Source: Meconema thalassinum
Lineage: Eukaryota > Arthropoda > Insecta > Orthoptera > Tettigoniidae
DNA: 64,000 bases
Assembly: GCA_946902985.2 (NCBI GenBank)
Contig: OX336391.1
Coordinates: 148,813,545 to 148,877,544 of the forward strand
Reading direction: 5' to 3'
Positions within the stretch are counted from its first letter, which is position 1; each line of letters starts with the position of its first letter. Of the stretch, positions 1 to 10,939 are shown piece after piece. A model generated the notes under the pieces. The model saw only the letters and a program-made list of their open reading frames with translations, had not been told where the DNA came from and ran no database searches. Both the position numbers and the translations under genes were made by a program.

Positions 1-903
1 CTGGTTGCTAGGTCTGACTGTCTCCTGTTGTTGTTGCTTCTCCATATCCTGTAGTTGTGCCACTGTCCAAATCCGATCCCAGTTGTTGCCGCTAACCACC
101 AGTTTATTGCCTTTTACATAAGCCTTGAGACCTGAGCTCCTTGCCTTCCTTAAATGAAACTGCAAGGTCCGTTGCTCACTTGCCTCTTCTTTACTCATTT
201 CTCTCCTTACCCATATCCTCTCCCCTTTCAGGTTCTTTGCGTTCGTCAGAATTCTGTGAGCCATCAGCGAAGAAACTAAAGACACTTTCACGGGCCTCGT
301 GCCCCTTCCCCGGCCTATCCTGGTCACATTGTCAATCTCTGAGACTCCAATGCTTATCCGCATGCCTTCACTAATCACTCGGAGCACCTTGGATGTTAGA
401 TCCTCGGTGCTTTCCTTGGCATCTTCCTTTATTCCGTAAATGAAGACGTTTTTCTTTCTCTCATCCAGCTTGGCCTTTCTTAATTCATTTACCTCCCCCT
501 CTAATATCTTCACCTTTTCTCTTAGGTCTTTTATCTCTCTGCTATTCTCGGTCAGCCTTTCTGTCACTATTCCCATCTCTTCTCTTATACATGTCTTCAT
601 CTCCTTGAATTCCTTACATTGCTCACGAAGAATGTCCCGGATCTGGTCATTTTGTGACACTTCCTTTACAATTTCCCTTATTTTTTCCATTTCTTGCCAT
701 CCCAGCTGACCAGGCCCTGGGTTTGACTCCACTCCTCCAATTAATAGTAGCGTCGCCACAACCAGCGCTACCATCCCCATCGCCAAAACCCCCATCTGTT
801 CAGTGACGTTGCCCGCTATCACCTTCCCGACACCGAAATCGCACTTCACTCTAGCCTGCCAACGGCCGATGACCGCCCGGTACTGCTGAATAGCGATTCC
901 CAT
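1..903 (-). CDS. LINE-type ORF1 protein, 5' part (runs off window)
   Basis: An uninterrupted frame of 301 codons starts at the ATG at 901-903 and runs leftward to base 1 without a stop, so the C-terminus lies outside the window. Residues 1-20 are basic and contain IQQYRAVIGRW; residues 37-56 are a hydrophobic helix; residues 57-64 read GVESNPGP, a 2A-like motif. Residues ~70-145 are highly charged with heptad-like spacing (coiled coil), followed by KNVFIYGIKE and a block RIGRGRGTRPVKVSLVSS that resembles the nucleic-acid-binding part of non-LTR retrotransposon ORF1 proteins, then a Gln run. By analogy the product binds retrotransposon RNA. The frame is intact, suggesting a young copy. The satellite array begins about 55 bp upstream of the ATG, so the 5' UTR is cut there. 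Assignment to a particular LINE clade is not possible without the reverse transcriptase. Confidence 0.72.
   Translation of the reverse strand, partial: MGIAIQQYRAVIGRWQARVKCDFGVGKVIAGNVTEQMGVLAMGMVALVVATLLLIGGVESNPGPGQLGWQEMEKIREIVKEVSQNDQIRDILREQCKEFKEMKTCIREEMGIVTERLTENSREIKDLREKVKILEGEVNELRKAKLDERKKNVFIYGIKEDAKESTEDLTSKVLRVISEGMRISIGVSEIDNVTRIGRGRGTRPVKVSLVSSLMAHRILTNAKNLKGERIWVRREMSKEEASEQRTLQFHLRKARSSGLKAYVKGNKLVVSGNNWDRIWTVAQLQDMEKQQQQETVRPSNQ
712..738 (-). other. 2A-like ribosome-skipping motif in ORF1
   Basis: Codons 56-64 of the ORF1 frame read GGVESNPGP, directly after a hydrophobic stretch (MGVLAMGMVALVVATLLLIG). The canonical 2A core is D-V/I-E-x-N-P-G-P; here Asp is replaced by Gly, while E, N, P, G and P are all present. 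A hydrophobic segment immediately followed by a 2A core is a known arrangement in animal retroelements and some NLR proteins, where skipping between the last Gly and Pro separates a signal-like leader from the main protein. Activity of this variant is unproven. Confidence 0.7.
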
Positions 904-3375
904 TCTTCCTTACACTTCACTGCACGTCTATTCACCTTGCTTGCTTGGTTGAAACTGATTTTTGCGTTTAGCTAAGTACTGGTCGCAATTTTCAAGATAT
1001 GAAGCTTAAATTTGGTACAGTGAAAGGGTTAGTGACTGTGACGATTCCTATTGTTGGAAGATAAAATCGGTGCAGGGCTGGATCTTTTTTGCGGGCCCTG
1101 AATTTCAAACTTTTTTTTGGAATCGATATAACTCGGAAACGGTTGATCGTATCGAAACATGTTAAAGGTATAGGTGTAAGATCTCCGCGGTATGCAACTA
1201 TTTTACTCAAAACTATTTTTTGATATCTCACACCGTTTTCTTTTTTTGGGGGCCCTGAAAATGTCCATTGTATGTGACATTTTTGCGTTTAGCTAAGTAC
1301 TGGTCGCAATTTTCAAGATATTAAGCTGAAATTTGGTACGGTGAAAGAGTTAGTGACTGTGACGAATCCTGATGTTGGGCGTTAAAATCGGTGCAGGGCC
1401 GGATCTTTTTGGGGGGCCCTGAATTTCTAACTGTTTTTTGGAATCAATATATCTCGGAAACGGTTGGTCGTATCGAAAAATGTTGAATGTACAGGTGTAA
1501 GATCCCCGCGGTATGCAACTTTTTTTACTCAAAACGATTTTTTGATATCTCTCACCGTTTTATTTTTTTGGGGCCCTGAATATGTCCATTGTGTGTGACA
1601 TTTTTGCGTTTAGCTAAGTACTGGTCGCAATTTTCAAGATATTAAGCTGAAATTTGGTACGGTGAAAGAGTTTGTGACTGTGACGAATCCTATTGTTGGG
1701 CGTTAACATCGGTGCAGGGCCGGATCTTTTTGGGGGGACCTGAATTTCTAACTGTTTTTTGGAATCGATATATCTTGGAAACGGTTGGTCGTATCGAAAA
1801 ATGTTAAAGGTACAGGTGTAAGATCTCCGCGGTATGCAACTTTTTTACTCAAAACGATTTTTTGATATCTCTCACCGTATTCTTTTTTTAGGGCCCTGAA
1901 AATGTCCATTGTGAGTGACATTTTTGCGTTTGGCTTAGTACTGGTCGCAATTTTCAAGATATTAAGCTGAAACTTGGCACGGTGAAAGAGTTTGTGACTG
2001 TGACGAATCCTATTGTTGGGCGTTAAGATCGGTGCAAGGCCGGATCTTTTTTGGGGGAACTGAATTTCTAACTGTTTTTTGGAATCGATATATCTTGGAA
2101 ACGGTTGGTCGTATCGAAAAATGTTAAATGTACAGGTGTAAGATCTCCGCGGTATGCACCTTTTTTACTCAAAACGATTTTTTGATATCTCTCACCGTTT
2201 TCTTTTTTAGGGCCCTGAAAATGTCCATTGGGCGTGACATTTTTGCGCTTAGCTAAGTACTGGTCGCAATTTTCAAGATATGAAGCTTAAATTTGGTACA
2301 GTGAAAGGGTTAGTGACTGTGACGATTCCTATTGTTGGGCGTTAAAATAGGTGCAGGGCCGGATCTTTTTTGGGGGCCCTGAATTTCAAACTTTTTTTTG
2401 GAATCGATATATCTCGGAAACGGTTGATCGTATCGAAAAATGTTAAAGGTATAGGTGTAAGATCTCCGCGGTATGCAACTTTTTTACTCAAAACTATTTT
2501 TTGATATCTCACACCGTTTTCTTTTTTTGGGGGCCCTGAAAATGTCCATTGTATGTGACATTTTTTCGTTTAGCTAAGTACTGGTCGCAATTTTCAAGAT
2601 ATTAAGCTGAAATTTGGTACGGTGAAAGAGTTAGTGACTGTGACGAATCCTGATGTTGGCCGTTAAAATCGGTGCAGGGCCGGATCTTTTTGGGGGGCCC
2701 TGAATTTCTAACTGTTTTTTGGAATCAATATATCTCGGAAACGGTTGGTCGTATCGAAAAATGTTAAATGTACAGGTGTAAGATCTCCGCGGTATGCAAC
2801 TTTTTTACTCAAAACGATTTTTTGATATCTCTCACCGTTTTCATTTTTAGGGGCCCTGAATATGTCCATTGTTAGTGACATTTTTGCGTTTAGCTAAGTA
2901 CTGGTCGCAATTTTCAAGATATTAAGCTGAAATTTGGTACGGTGAAAGAGTTAGTGACTGTGACGAATCCTGTTGTTGGGCGTTAAGATCGGTGCAGGGC
3001 CAGATCTTTTTTGGGGGCCCTGAATTTCAAACCTTTTTTGGAATCGATATATCTCGGAAACGGTTGGTCGTATCGAAAAATGTTAAATGTACAGGTGTAA
3101 GATCTCCGCGGTATGCAACTTTTTACTCAAAACGATTTTCTGATATCTCTCACCGTTTTCATTTTTTGGGGCCCTGAATATGTCCATTGTGCGTGACATT
3201 TTTGCGTTTAGCTAAGTACTGGTCGCAATTTTCAAGATATTAAGCTGAAATTTGGTACGGTGAATGAGTTGGGGCCTGTGACGAACCCTGTTGTTGGGCG
3301 TTAAAATCGGTGCAGGGCCGGACCTTTTTTTGGGGCCCTGAATTTCATCCTATTTTTTTGAATCGATATATCTCG

Positions 3376-3575
3376 GAAATGAAAGCCGCATCGGCTTTCA
3401 TATAGCCGTGGTAGGATTTTTCGAGATCTCGGAAACTAAGCGTCGCCCAGGGTTCAAACCTATACCAATCGATTCGGAGTCGAAAAAAAGAATTCAAAAA
3501 AAGTCTGTCTGTATGTATGTATGTATGTATGTATGTATGTATGTATGTATGTATGTATGTATGTATGTATGTATG
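3376..3575. repeat. Hairpin plus TATG microsatellite module, copy 1
   Basis: The monomer is interrupted inside CTCGGAAA, then follows a perfect 9-bp stem, 3-nt loop hairpin (TGAAAGCCG-CAT-CGGCTTTCA), a ~110-bp conserved block containing CGAGATCTCG, an A-run, GTCTGTCTG and about 14 TATG units (3513-3567), after which monomers resume. The same module recurs at about 5521, 7971 and 10748. Unlike the other copies, no spacer precedes this one. Confidence 0.9.
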
Positions 3576-5239
3576 TGCGTGACGTTCTTGCGTTTAGCAA
3601 AGTACAGGTCGCAATTTTCAAGATATCGAGCTGAAATTTGGTACGGTGAAAGAGTTGGGGCCTGTGACGAACCCTATTGTTGGGCGTTAAAATCGGTGCA
3701 GGGTCGGACCATTTTTTGGGGCCCTGAATTTCATCCTATTTTTTTGAATCGATATATCTCGGAAACGGCTGGTCGTATCGAAAAAAGTTAAATCTACGGG
3801 TGTAAGATCTCGGCGGTATGCAACTTTTTTATTCGTAATGATTTTTTGATATCTCTCACCGTTTTCTCTTTTTGGGGCCCTGAAAATGTCCATTGTGCGT
3901 GACATATTTGGGTTTAGCGAAGTACAGGTCGCAATTTTCAATATATTGAGCTGAAATTTGGTACGGTGAAAGAGTTAGTGACAGTGACGAACTCTTTTGT
4001 TGGGCGTTAAAACCGGTGCAGGGACGGATCTTTTTTGGGGGCCCTGAATTTCTAACTGTTTTATGGAATCGATATGTCTCGGAAATGGTTGGTCGTATCG
4101 AAAAATGTTAAATGTACAGGTGTAAGATCTCCGCGGTATGCAACTTTTTTACTCAAAACGATTTTTTGATAACTCTCACCGTTTTCATTTTTTGGGGCCC
4201 TGAATATGTCCATTGTGCGTGACATTTTTGCGTTAAGCAAAGTACAGGTCGCAATTTTCAAGATATCGAGCTGAAATTTGGTACGGTGAAAGAGTTGAGG
4301 CCTGTGACGAACCCTATTGTTGGGCGTTAAAATCGGTGCAGGGCCGGATCTTTTTTGGGGGCCCTGAATTTCTAACTGTTTTTTGGAATCGATATATCTC
4401 GGAAACGGTTGGTCGTATCGAAAAATGTTAAACGTACAGGTGTAAGATCTCCGCGGTATGCAACTTTTTTACTCAAAACGATTTTTTGATAACTCTCACC
4501 GTTTTCATTTTTTGGGGCCCTGAATATGTCCATTGTGCGTGACATTTTTGCGTTTAGCTAAGTACTGGTCGCAATTTTCAAGATATTAAGCTGAAATTTG
4601 GTACGATGAAAGAGTTGGGGCCTGTGACGAACCCTATTGTTGGGCGTTAAAATCGGTGCAGGGCCGGACCTTTGTTTGGGGCCCTGAATTTCATCCTATT
4701 TTTTTAAATCGATATATCTTGGAAACGGTTGGTCGTATCGAAAAATGTTAAATGTATAGGTGTAAGATCTCCGCGGTATGCAACTTTTTTACTCAAAACG
4801 ATTTTTTGATATCTCTCACCGTTTTCTTTTTTTGGGGCCCTGAAAATGTCCATTGTGCGTGACATTTTTGCGTTAAGCAAAGCACAGGTCGCAATTTTCA
4901 AGATATCGAGCTGAAATTTGGTACGGTGAAAGAGTTGAGGCCTGTGACGAACCCTATTGTTGGGCGTTAAAATCGGTGCAGGGCCGGATCTTTTTTAGTG
5001 GCCCTGAATTTCAAACTGCTTTTTGGAATCGATATATCTTGGAAACGGTTGGTCGTATCGAAAAATGTTAAATGTATAGGTGTAAGATCTCCGCGGTTTG
5101 CAACTTTTTTACTCATAATGATTTTTGATATCTCTCATCGTTTTCCTTTTTGGGGGCCTGAAGATGTCCATTGTGCGTGACATATTTGGGTTTAGCGAAG
5201 TACAGGCCGCAATTTTCAAGATATTAAGCTGAAATTTGG

Positions 5240-5520
5240 TACGGTTAAAGAAGTTAATTAGCGTATTTATAGATGTAAGATATAGTCCATTTCCGAGGAC
5301 TTCCGGCTTTCATAACCATGTGATGGTGTCAGCATTGCCTAGAAGAAATTTTTATAATTGTCCTACATTTCCACGCAATCAGGTCGATGGTCCGAAATAC
5401 AATTCCGCATGCCTTGCCGCGAACCAATTTGTTGTTTGAGATTATTACCCCTCTTGCTCGCCGCTATCTTGCCGCACCTTCTCATCCAAAGCAGGTCGTG
5501 CTGCGTGGACTCCTACTTGT
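5240..5520. repeat. Spacer between satellite blocks, copy 1
   Basis: Non-satellite sequence beginning after TTTGGTACGG and ending in GGACTCCTACTTGTT immediately before the hairpin module. Related spacers are at 7560-7970, 10337-10747 and 15265-15603. No coding potential is evident. It appears to be the older sequence into which the hairpin-headed element inserted. Confidence 0.85.
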
Positions 5521-5690
5521 TATGAAAGCCGCATCGGCTTTCATATAGCCGTGGTAGGATTTTTCGAGATCTCGGAAACTAAGCGTCGCCCAGGGTTCAA
5601 ACCTATACCAATCGATTCGGAGTCGAAAAAAAAAAATTCAAAAAAAGTCTGTCTGTATGTATGTATGTATGTATGTATGTATGTGCGTGA
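5521..5690. repeat. Hairpin plus TATG microsatellite module, copy 2
   Basis: An 11-bp stem (TATGAAAGCCG / CGGCTTTCATA, loop CAT) sits exactly at the spacer junction, followed by the conserved ~110-bp block, GTCTGTCTG and a shorter TATG run (about 5655-5682). Confidence 0.9.
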
Positions 5691-7559
5691 CGTTTTTGCG
5701 TTTAGCAAAGTACAGGTCGCAATTTTCAAGATATCGAGCTGAAATTTGGTACGGAGAAAGAGTTGAGGCCTGTGACGAACCCTATTGATGGGCGTTAAAA
5801 TCGGTGTAGGGCCGGACCTTTTTTTGGGGCCCTGAATTTCATCCTATTTTTTTGAATCGATATATCTGGGAAACGGTCGGTCGTATCGAAAAATGTTAAA
5901 TGTATAGGTGTAAGATCTCCGCGGTATGCAACTTTTTTACTCAAAACTATTTTTTGATATCTCTCACCGTTTTCTTTTTTTGGGGCCCTGAAATTGTCCA
6001 TTGTGCGTGACTTTTTTGCGTTTAGCTAAGTACTGGTTGCAATTTTCAAGATATGAAGCTGAAATTTGGTACGGTGAAAGAGTTAGTGACTGTGACGAAT
6101 CCTTTTGTTGGGCGTTAAAATCGGTGCAGGGCCGGATCTTTTTTGGGGGCCCTGAATTTCAAACTTTTTTTGGAATCGATATATCTCGGAAACGGTTGAT
6201 CGTATCGAAAAATGTTAAATGTATAGGTGTAAGATCTCCGCGGTATGCAACTTTTTTACAAAAAACGATTTCATGATATCTCTCACCGTTTTCTTTTTTT
6301 GGGGCCCTGAAAATGTCCATTGTGTGTGACATTTTTGCGTTTAGCTAAGTACTCGTCGTAATTTTCAAGATATTAACATGAAATTAGGTACGATGAAAGA
6401 CTTCGTGACTGTGACGAATCCTATTGTTGGGCGTTAAAATCGGTGCAGGGCCGGATCTTTTTTGGGGGCCCTGACTTTCTAACTTTTTTTTTGAATCGAT
6501 ATATCTCGGAAACGGTTGATCGTATCGAAAAATGTTAAAGGTATAGGTGTAAGATCTCCGCAGTATGCAACTTTTTTACTCAAAACTATTTTTTGATATC
6601 TCTCACCGTTTTCTTTATTTGGGGCCCTGAAAATGTCCATTGTGTGTGACATTTTCGCGTTTAGCTAAGTACTGGTCGCAATTTTCAAGATATTAAGCTG
6701 AAATTTGGTACGGTGAAAGAGTTAGTGACTGTGGCGAATCCTAATGTTGGGCGTTAAAATCGGTGCAGGGCCGGATCTTTTTCGGGGGCCCTAAGTTTCA
6801 ACTTTTTTTTGGAATCGATATATCTCGGAAACGGTTGCTTGTATCGAAAAATGTTGAAGGTATAGGTGTAAGATCTCCGCGGTGTGCAACTTTTTTACTC
6901 AAAACGATTTTTTGATATCTCTCACCGTTTTCTTTTTTTGGGGCCCTGAAAATGTCCATTGTGCGTGACATTTTTGCGTTAAGCAAAGTACAGGTCGCAA
7001 TTTTCAAGATATCGAGCTGAAATTTGGAGCTGTGAAAGAGTTGGACTCTGTGAGGAATCCTGTTGTCGGGCGTTAAAAACGGTGCAGGGCCGAATATTTT
7101 TTGGGGGCCCTGAATTACAAACTTTATTTTTGGAATCGATATATCACGGAAACGGTTGGTCGTATCGAAAAAGGTTAAATGTACAGGTGTAAGATCTCCG
7201 CGGTGTGCAATTTCTTTACCCATAACGATTTTTAGATATCTGTCACCGTTTTTTGGGGGGCCCTGAAGATGTACGTATGTGCGTGACGTTTTTGCGTTTA
7301 TCAAAGTACAGGTCGCAATTTTCAAGATATCGAGCTGAAGTTTGGTACGGGGAAAAAGTTAGGGAATGTGAGGAACCCTATTATCAGGCGTTAAAATCGG
7401 CGCAGGACCGGACCTTTTTTTGGGGCCCTGATTATCATTCTTTTTTTTTTGGAATCGATATATCCCGGAATCGATTGGTCGTATCGAAACAACTTTAATG
7501 TACAGCAGTAAGATCTCAGTGATTAGCAACCTTTTCACCCCTTATAATATTTTGATATC

Positions 7560-7970
7560 TCTCACCGTTTTAATGTTATTGAATGCTTTTGGTTTTTGAA
7601 AACATGGGGCCCAAATGTATATAACAACTGGTAAATGTTCAACTGATCGTCTCATTGAATTCTACGGAAAATTATCTATAATAACTCGTTTTCACCTTTT
7701 CAATAAGTTAAATAATGTATTTACAGCTGTAATATATTTTCCATTTCCGAGGACGTCCGGCTTTCATAACCACGTGATGGTGTCAGCATTGCCTAGAATA
7801 ACATATTATAATTTTCCTACATTACCACACAATCGGGCCAAAGGCCCGAAATGCGAGGCATGAGACCTTGCTGCCAACGAAGTTGTTTGAGATTATTACC
7901 CCTTTTGCTCGCCGCTATCTTGCCACACCTTCTCATCCAAAGCAGGTCATGCTGCGTGGACTCCTACTTG
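7560..7970. repeat. Spacer between satellite blocks, copy 2
   Basis: About 410 bp containing GGGGCCCAAATGTATATAAC, TCTACGGAAAATTATC and ending in CTACTTGTT. It matches 10337-10747 almost perfectly and 15265-15603 closely. No gene is seen. Confidence 0.88.
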
Positions 7971-8145
7971 TTATGAAAGCCGCATCGGCTTTCATATAGC
8001 CGTGGTAGGATTTTTCGAGATCTCGGAAACTAAGCGTCGCCCAGGGTTCAAACCTATACCAATCGATTCGGAGTCGAAAAAAAAAATTTCAAAAAAAGTC
8101 TGTCTGTATGTATGTATGTATGTATGTATGTATGTATGTACGTGA
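7971..8145. repeat. Hairpin plus TATG microsatellite module, copy 3
   Basis: Same 11-bp-stem hairpin, conserved block, GTCTGTCTG and a TATG run (about 8107-8141) ending in TACGTGACG, where satellite monomers start again. Confidence 0.9.
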
Positions 8146-10336
8146 CGTTTTTGCGTTTAGCAAAGTACAGGTCGCAATTTTCAAGATATCGAGCTGAAAT
8201 TTGGTACGGAGAAAGAGTTGAGGCCTGTGACGAACCCTATTGATGGGCGTTAAAATCGGTGTAGGGCCGGACCTTTTTTTTGGGGCCCTGAATTTCATCC
8301 TATTTTTTTGAATCGATATATCTCGGAAACGGTCGGTCGTATCGAAAAATGTTAAATGTATAGGTGTAAGATCTCCGCGGTATGCAACGTTTTTACTCAA
8401 AACTATTTTTTGATATCTCTCACCGTTTTCTTTTTTTGGGGCCCTGAAATTGTCCATTATGCGTGACATTTTTGCGTTTAGCTAAGTACTGGTTGCAATT
8501 TTCAAGATATTAAGCTGAAATTTGGTACGGTGAAAGGGTTGGTGACTGTGACGAATCCTGTTGTTGGGCGTAAAAATCGGTGCAGGGCCGGATCTTTTTT
8601 GGGGGCCCTGAATTTCAAACTTTTGTTTGGAATCGGTATATCTCGGAAACGGTTGATCGTATCGAAAAATGTTAAAGGTATAGGTGTAAGATCTCCGCGG
8701 TATGCAACTTTTTTACTCAAAACGATTTTTTGATATCTCTCACCGTTTTCTTTTTTTGGGGCCCTGAAATTGTCCATTGTGCGTGACTTTTTTGCGTTTA
8801 GCTAAGTACTGGTTGCAATTTTCAAGATATGAAGCTGAAATTTGGTACGGTGAAAGAGTTAGTGACTGTGACGAATCCTTTTGTTGGGCGTTAAAATCGG
8901 TGCAGGGCCGGATCTTTTTTGGGGGCCCTGAATTTCAAACTTTTTTTGGAATCGATATATCTCGGAAACGGTTGATCGTATCGAAAAATGTTAAATGTAT
9001 AGGTGTAAGATCTCCGCGGTATGCAACTTTTTTACAAAAAACGATTTCATGATATCTCTCACCGTTTTCTTTTTTTGGGGCCCTGAAAATGTCCATTGTG
9101 TGTGACATTTTTGCGTTTAGCTAAGTACTCGTCGTAATTTTCAAGATATTAACATGAAATTAGGTACGATGAAAGACTTCGTGACTGTGACGAATCCTAT
9201 TGTTGGGCGTTAAAATCGGTGCAGGGCCGGATCTTTTTTGGGGGCCCTGACTTTCTAACTTTTTTTTTGAATCGATATATCTCGGAAACGGTTGATCGTA
9301 TCGAAAAATGTTAAAGGTATAGGTGTAAGATCTCCGCAGTATGCAACTTTTTTACTCAAAACTATTTTTTGATATCTCTCACCGTTTTCTTTATTTGGGG
9401 CCCTGAAAATGTCCATTGTGTGTGACATTTTCGCGTTTAGCTAAGTACTGGTCGCAATTTTCAAGATATTAAGCTGAAATTTGGTACGGTGAAAGAGTTA
9501 GTGACTGTGGCGAATCCTAATGTTGGGCGTTAAAATCGGTGCAGGGCCGGATCTTTTTCGGGGGCCCTAAGTTTCAACTTTTTTTTGGAATCGATATATC
9601 TCGGAAACGGTTGCTTGTATCGAAAAATGTTGAATGTATAGGTGTAAGATCTCCGCGGTGTGCAACTTTTTTACTCAAAACGATTTTTTGATATCTCTCA
9701 CCGTTTTCTTTTTTTGGGGCCCTGAAAATGTCCATTGTGCGTGACATTTTTGCGTTAAGCAAAGTACAGGTCGCAATTTTCAAGATATCGAGCTGAAATT
9801 TGGAGCTGTGAAAGAGTTGGACTCTGTGAGGAAACCTGTTATCGGGCGTTAAAAACGGTGCAGGGCCGAATATTTTTTTGGGGGCCCTGAATTACAAACT
9901 TTATTTTTGGAATCGATATATCACGGAAACGGTTGGTCGTATCGAAAAAGGTTAAATGTACAGGTGTAAGATCTCCGCGGTGTGCAATTTCTTTACCCAT
10001 AACGATTTTTAGATATCTGTCACCGTTTTTTGGGGGGCCCTGAAGATGTACGTATGTGCGTGACGTTTTTGCGTTTATCAAAGTACAGGTCGCAATTTTC
10101 AAGATATCGAGCTGAAGTTTGGTACGGGGAAAAAGTTAGGGAATGTGAGGAACCCTATTATCAGGCGTTAAAATCGGCGCAGGACCGGACCTTTTTTTGG
10201 GGCCCTGATTATCATTCTTTTTTTTTTGGAATCGATATATCCCGGAATCGATTGGTCGTATCGAAACAACTTTAATGTACAGCAGTAAGATCTCAGTGAT
10301 TAGCAACCTTTTCACCCCTTATAATATTTTGATATC

Positions 10337-10747
10337 TCTCACCGTTTTAATGTTATTGAATGCTTTTGGTTTTTGAAAACATGGGGCCCAAATGTATATA
10401 ACAACTGGTAAATGTTCAACTGATCGTCTCATTGAATTCTACGGAAAATTATCTATAATAACTCGTTTTCACCTTTTCAATAAGTTAAATAATGTATTTA
10501 CAGCTGTAATATATTTTCCATTTCCGAGGACGTCCGGCTTTCATAACCACGTGATGGTGTCAGCATTGCCTAGAATAACATATTATAATTTTCCTACATT
10601 ACCACACAATCGGGCCAAAGGCCCGAAATGCGAGGCATGAGACCTTGCTGCCAACGAAGTTGTTTGAGATTATTACCCCTTTTGCTCGCCGCTATCTTGC
10701 CACACCTTCTCATCCAAAGCAGGTCATGCTGCGTGGACTCCTACTTG
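10337..10747. repeat. Spacer between satellite blocks, copy 3
   Basis: Second copy, within the tandem 2.78-kb duplication, of the spacer at 7560-7970; the two are essentially identical by eye. Confidence 0.88.
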
Positions 10748-10928
10748 TTATGAAAGCCGCATCGGCTTTCATATAGCCGTGGTAGGATTTTTCGAGATCT
10801 CGGAAACTAAGCGTCGCCCAGGGTTCAAACCTATACCAATCGATTCGGAGTCGAAAAAAAAAAATTCAAAAAAAGTCTGTCTGTATGTATGTATGTATGT
10901 ATGTATGTATGTATGTACGTATGTGCGT
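10748..10928. repeat. Hairpin plus TATG microsatellite module, copy 4
   Basis: Identical hairpin and block to copy 3; the TATG tract (about 10881-10924) is slightly longer and carries a TACG interruption. Confidence 0.9.
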
Positions 10929-10939
10929 GACGTTTTTGC

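Noticed and set aside
440..709. 89-codon plus-strand frame rich in Ser, Phe and Leu
   Set aside because: It is the antisense shadow of the LINE ORF1 coiled coil on the minus strand.
6798..7325. 175-codon minus-strand frame in the satellite (and similar ones at 8089-8469 and 10769-11254)
   Set aside because: They run across several satellite half-units, recur only because the DNA repeats, and the 320-bp period shifts the frame every monomer; no start context or family match.
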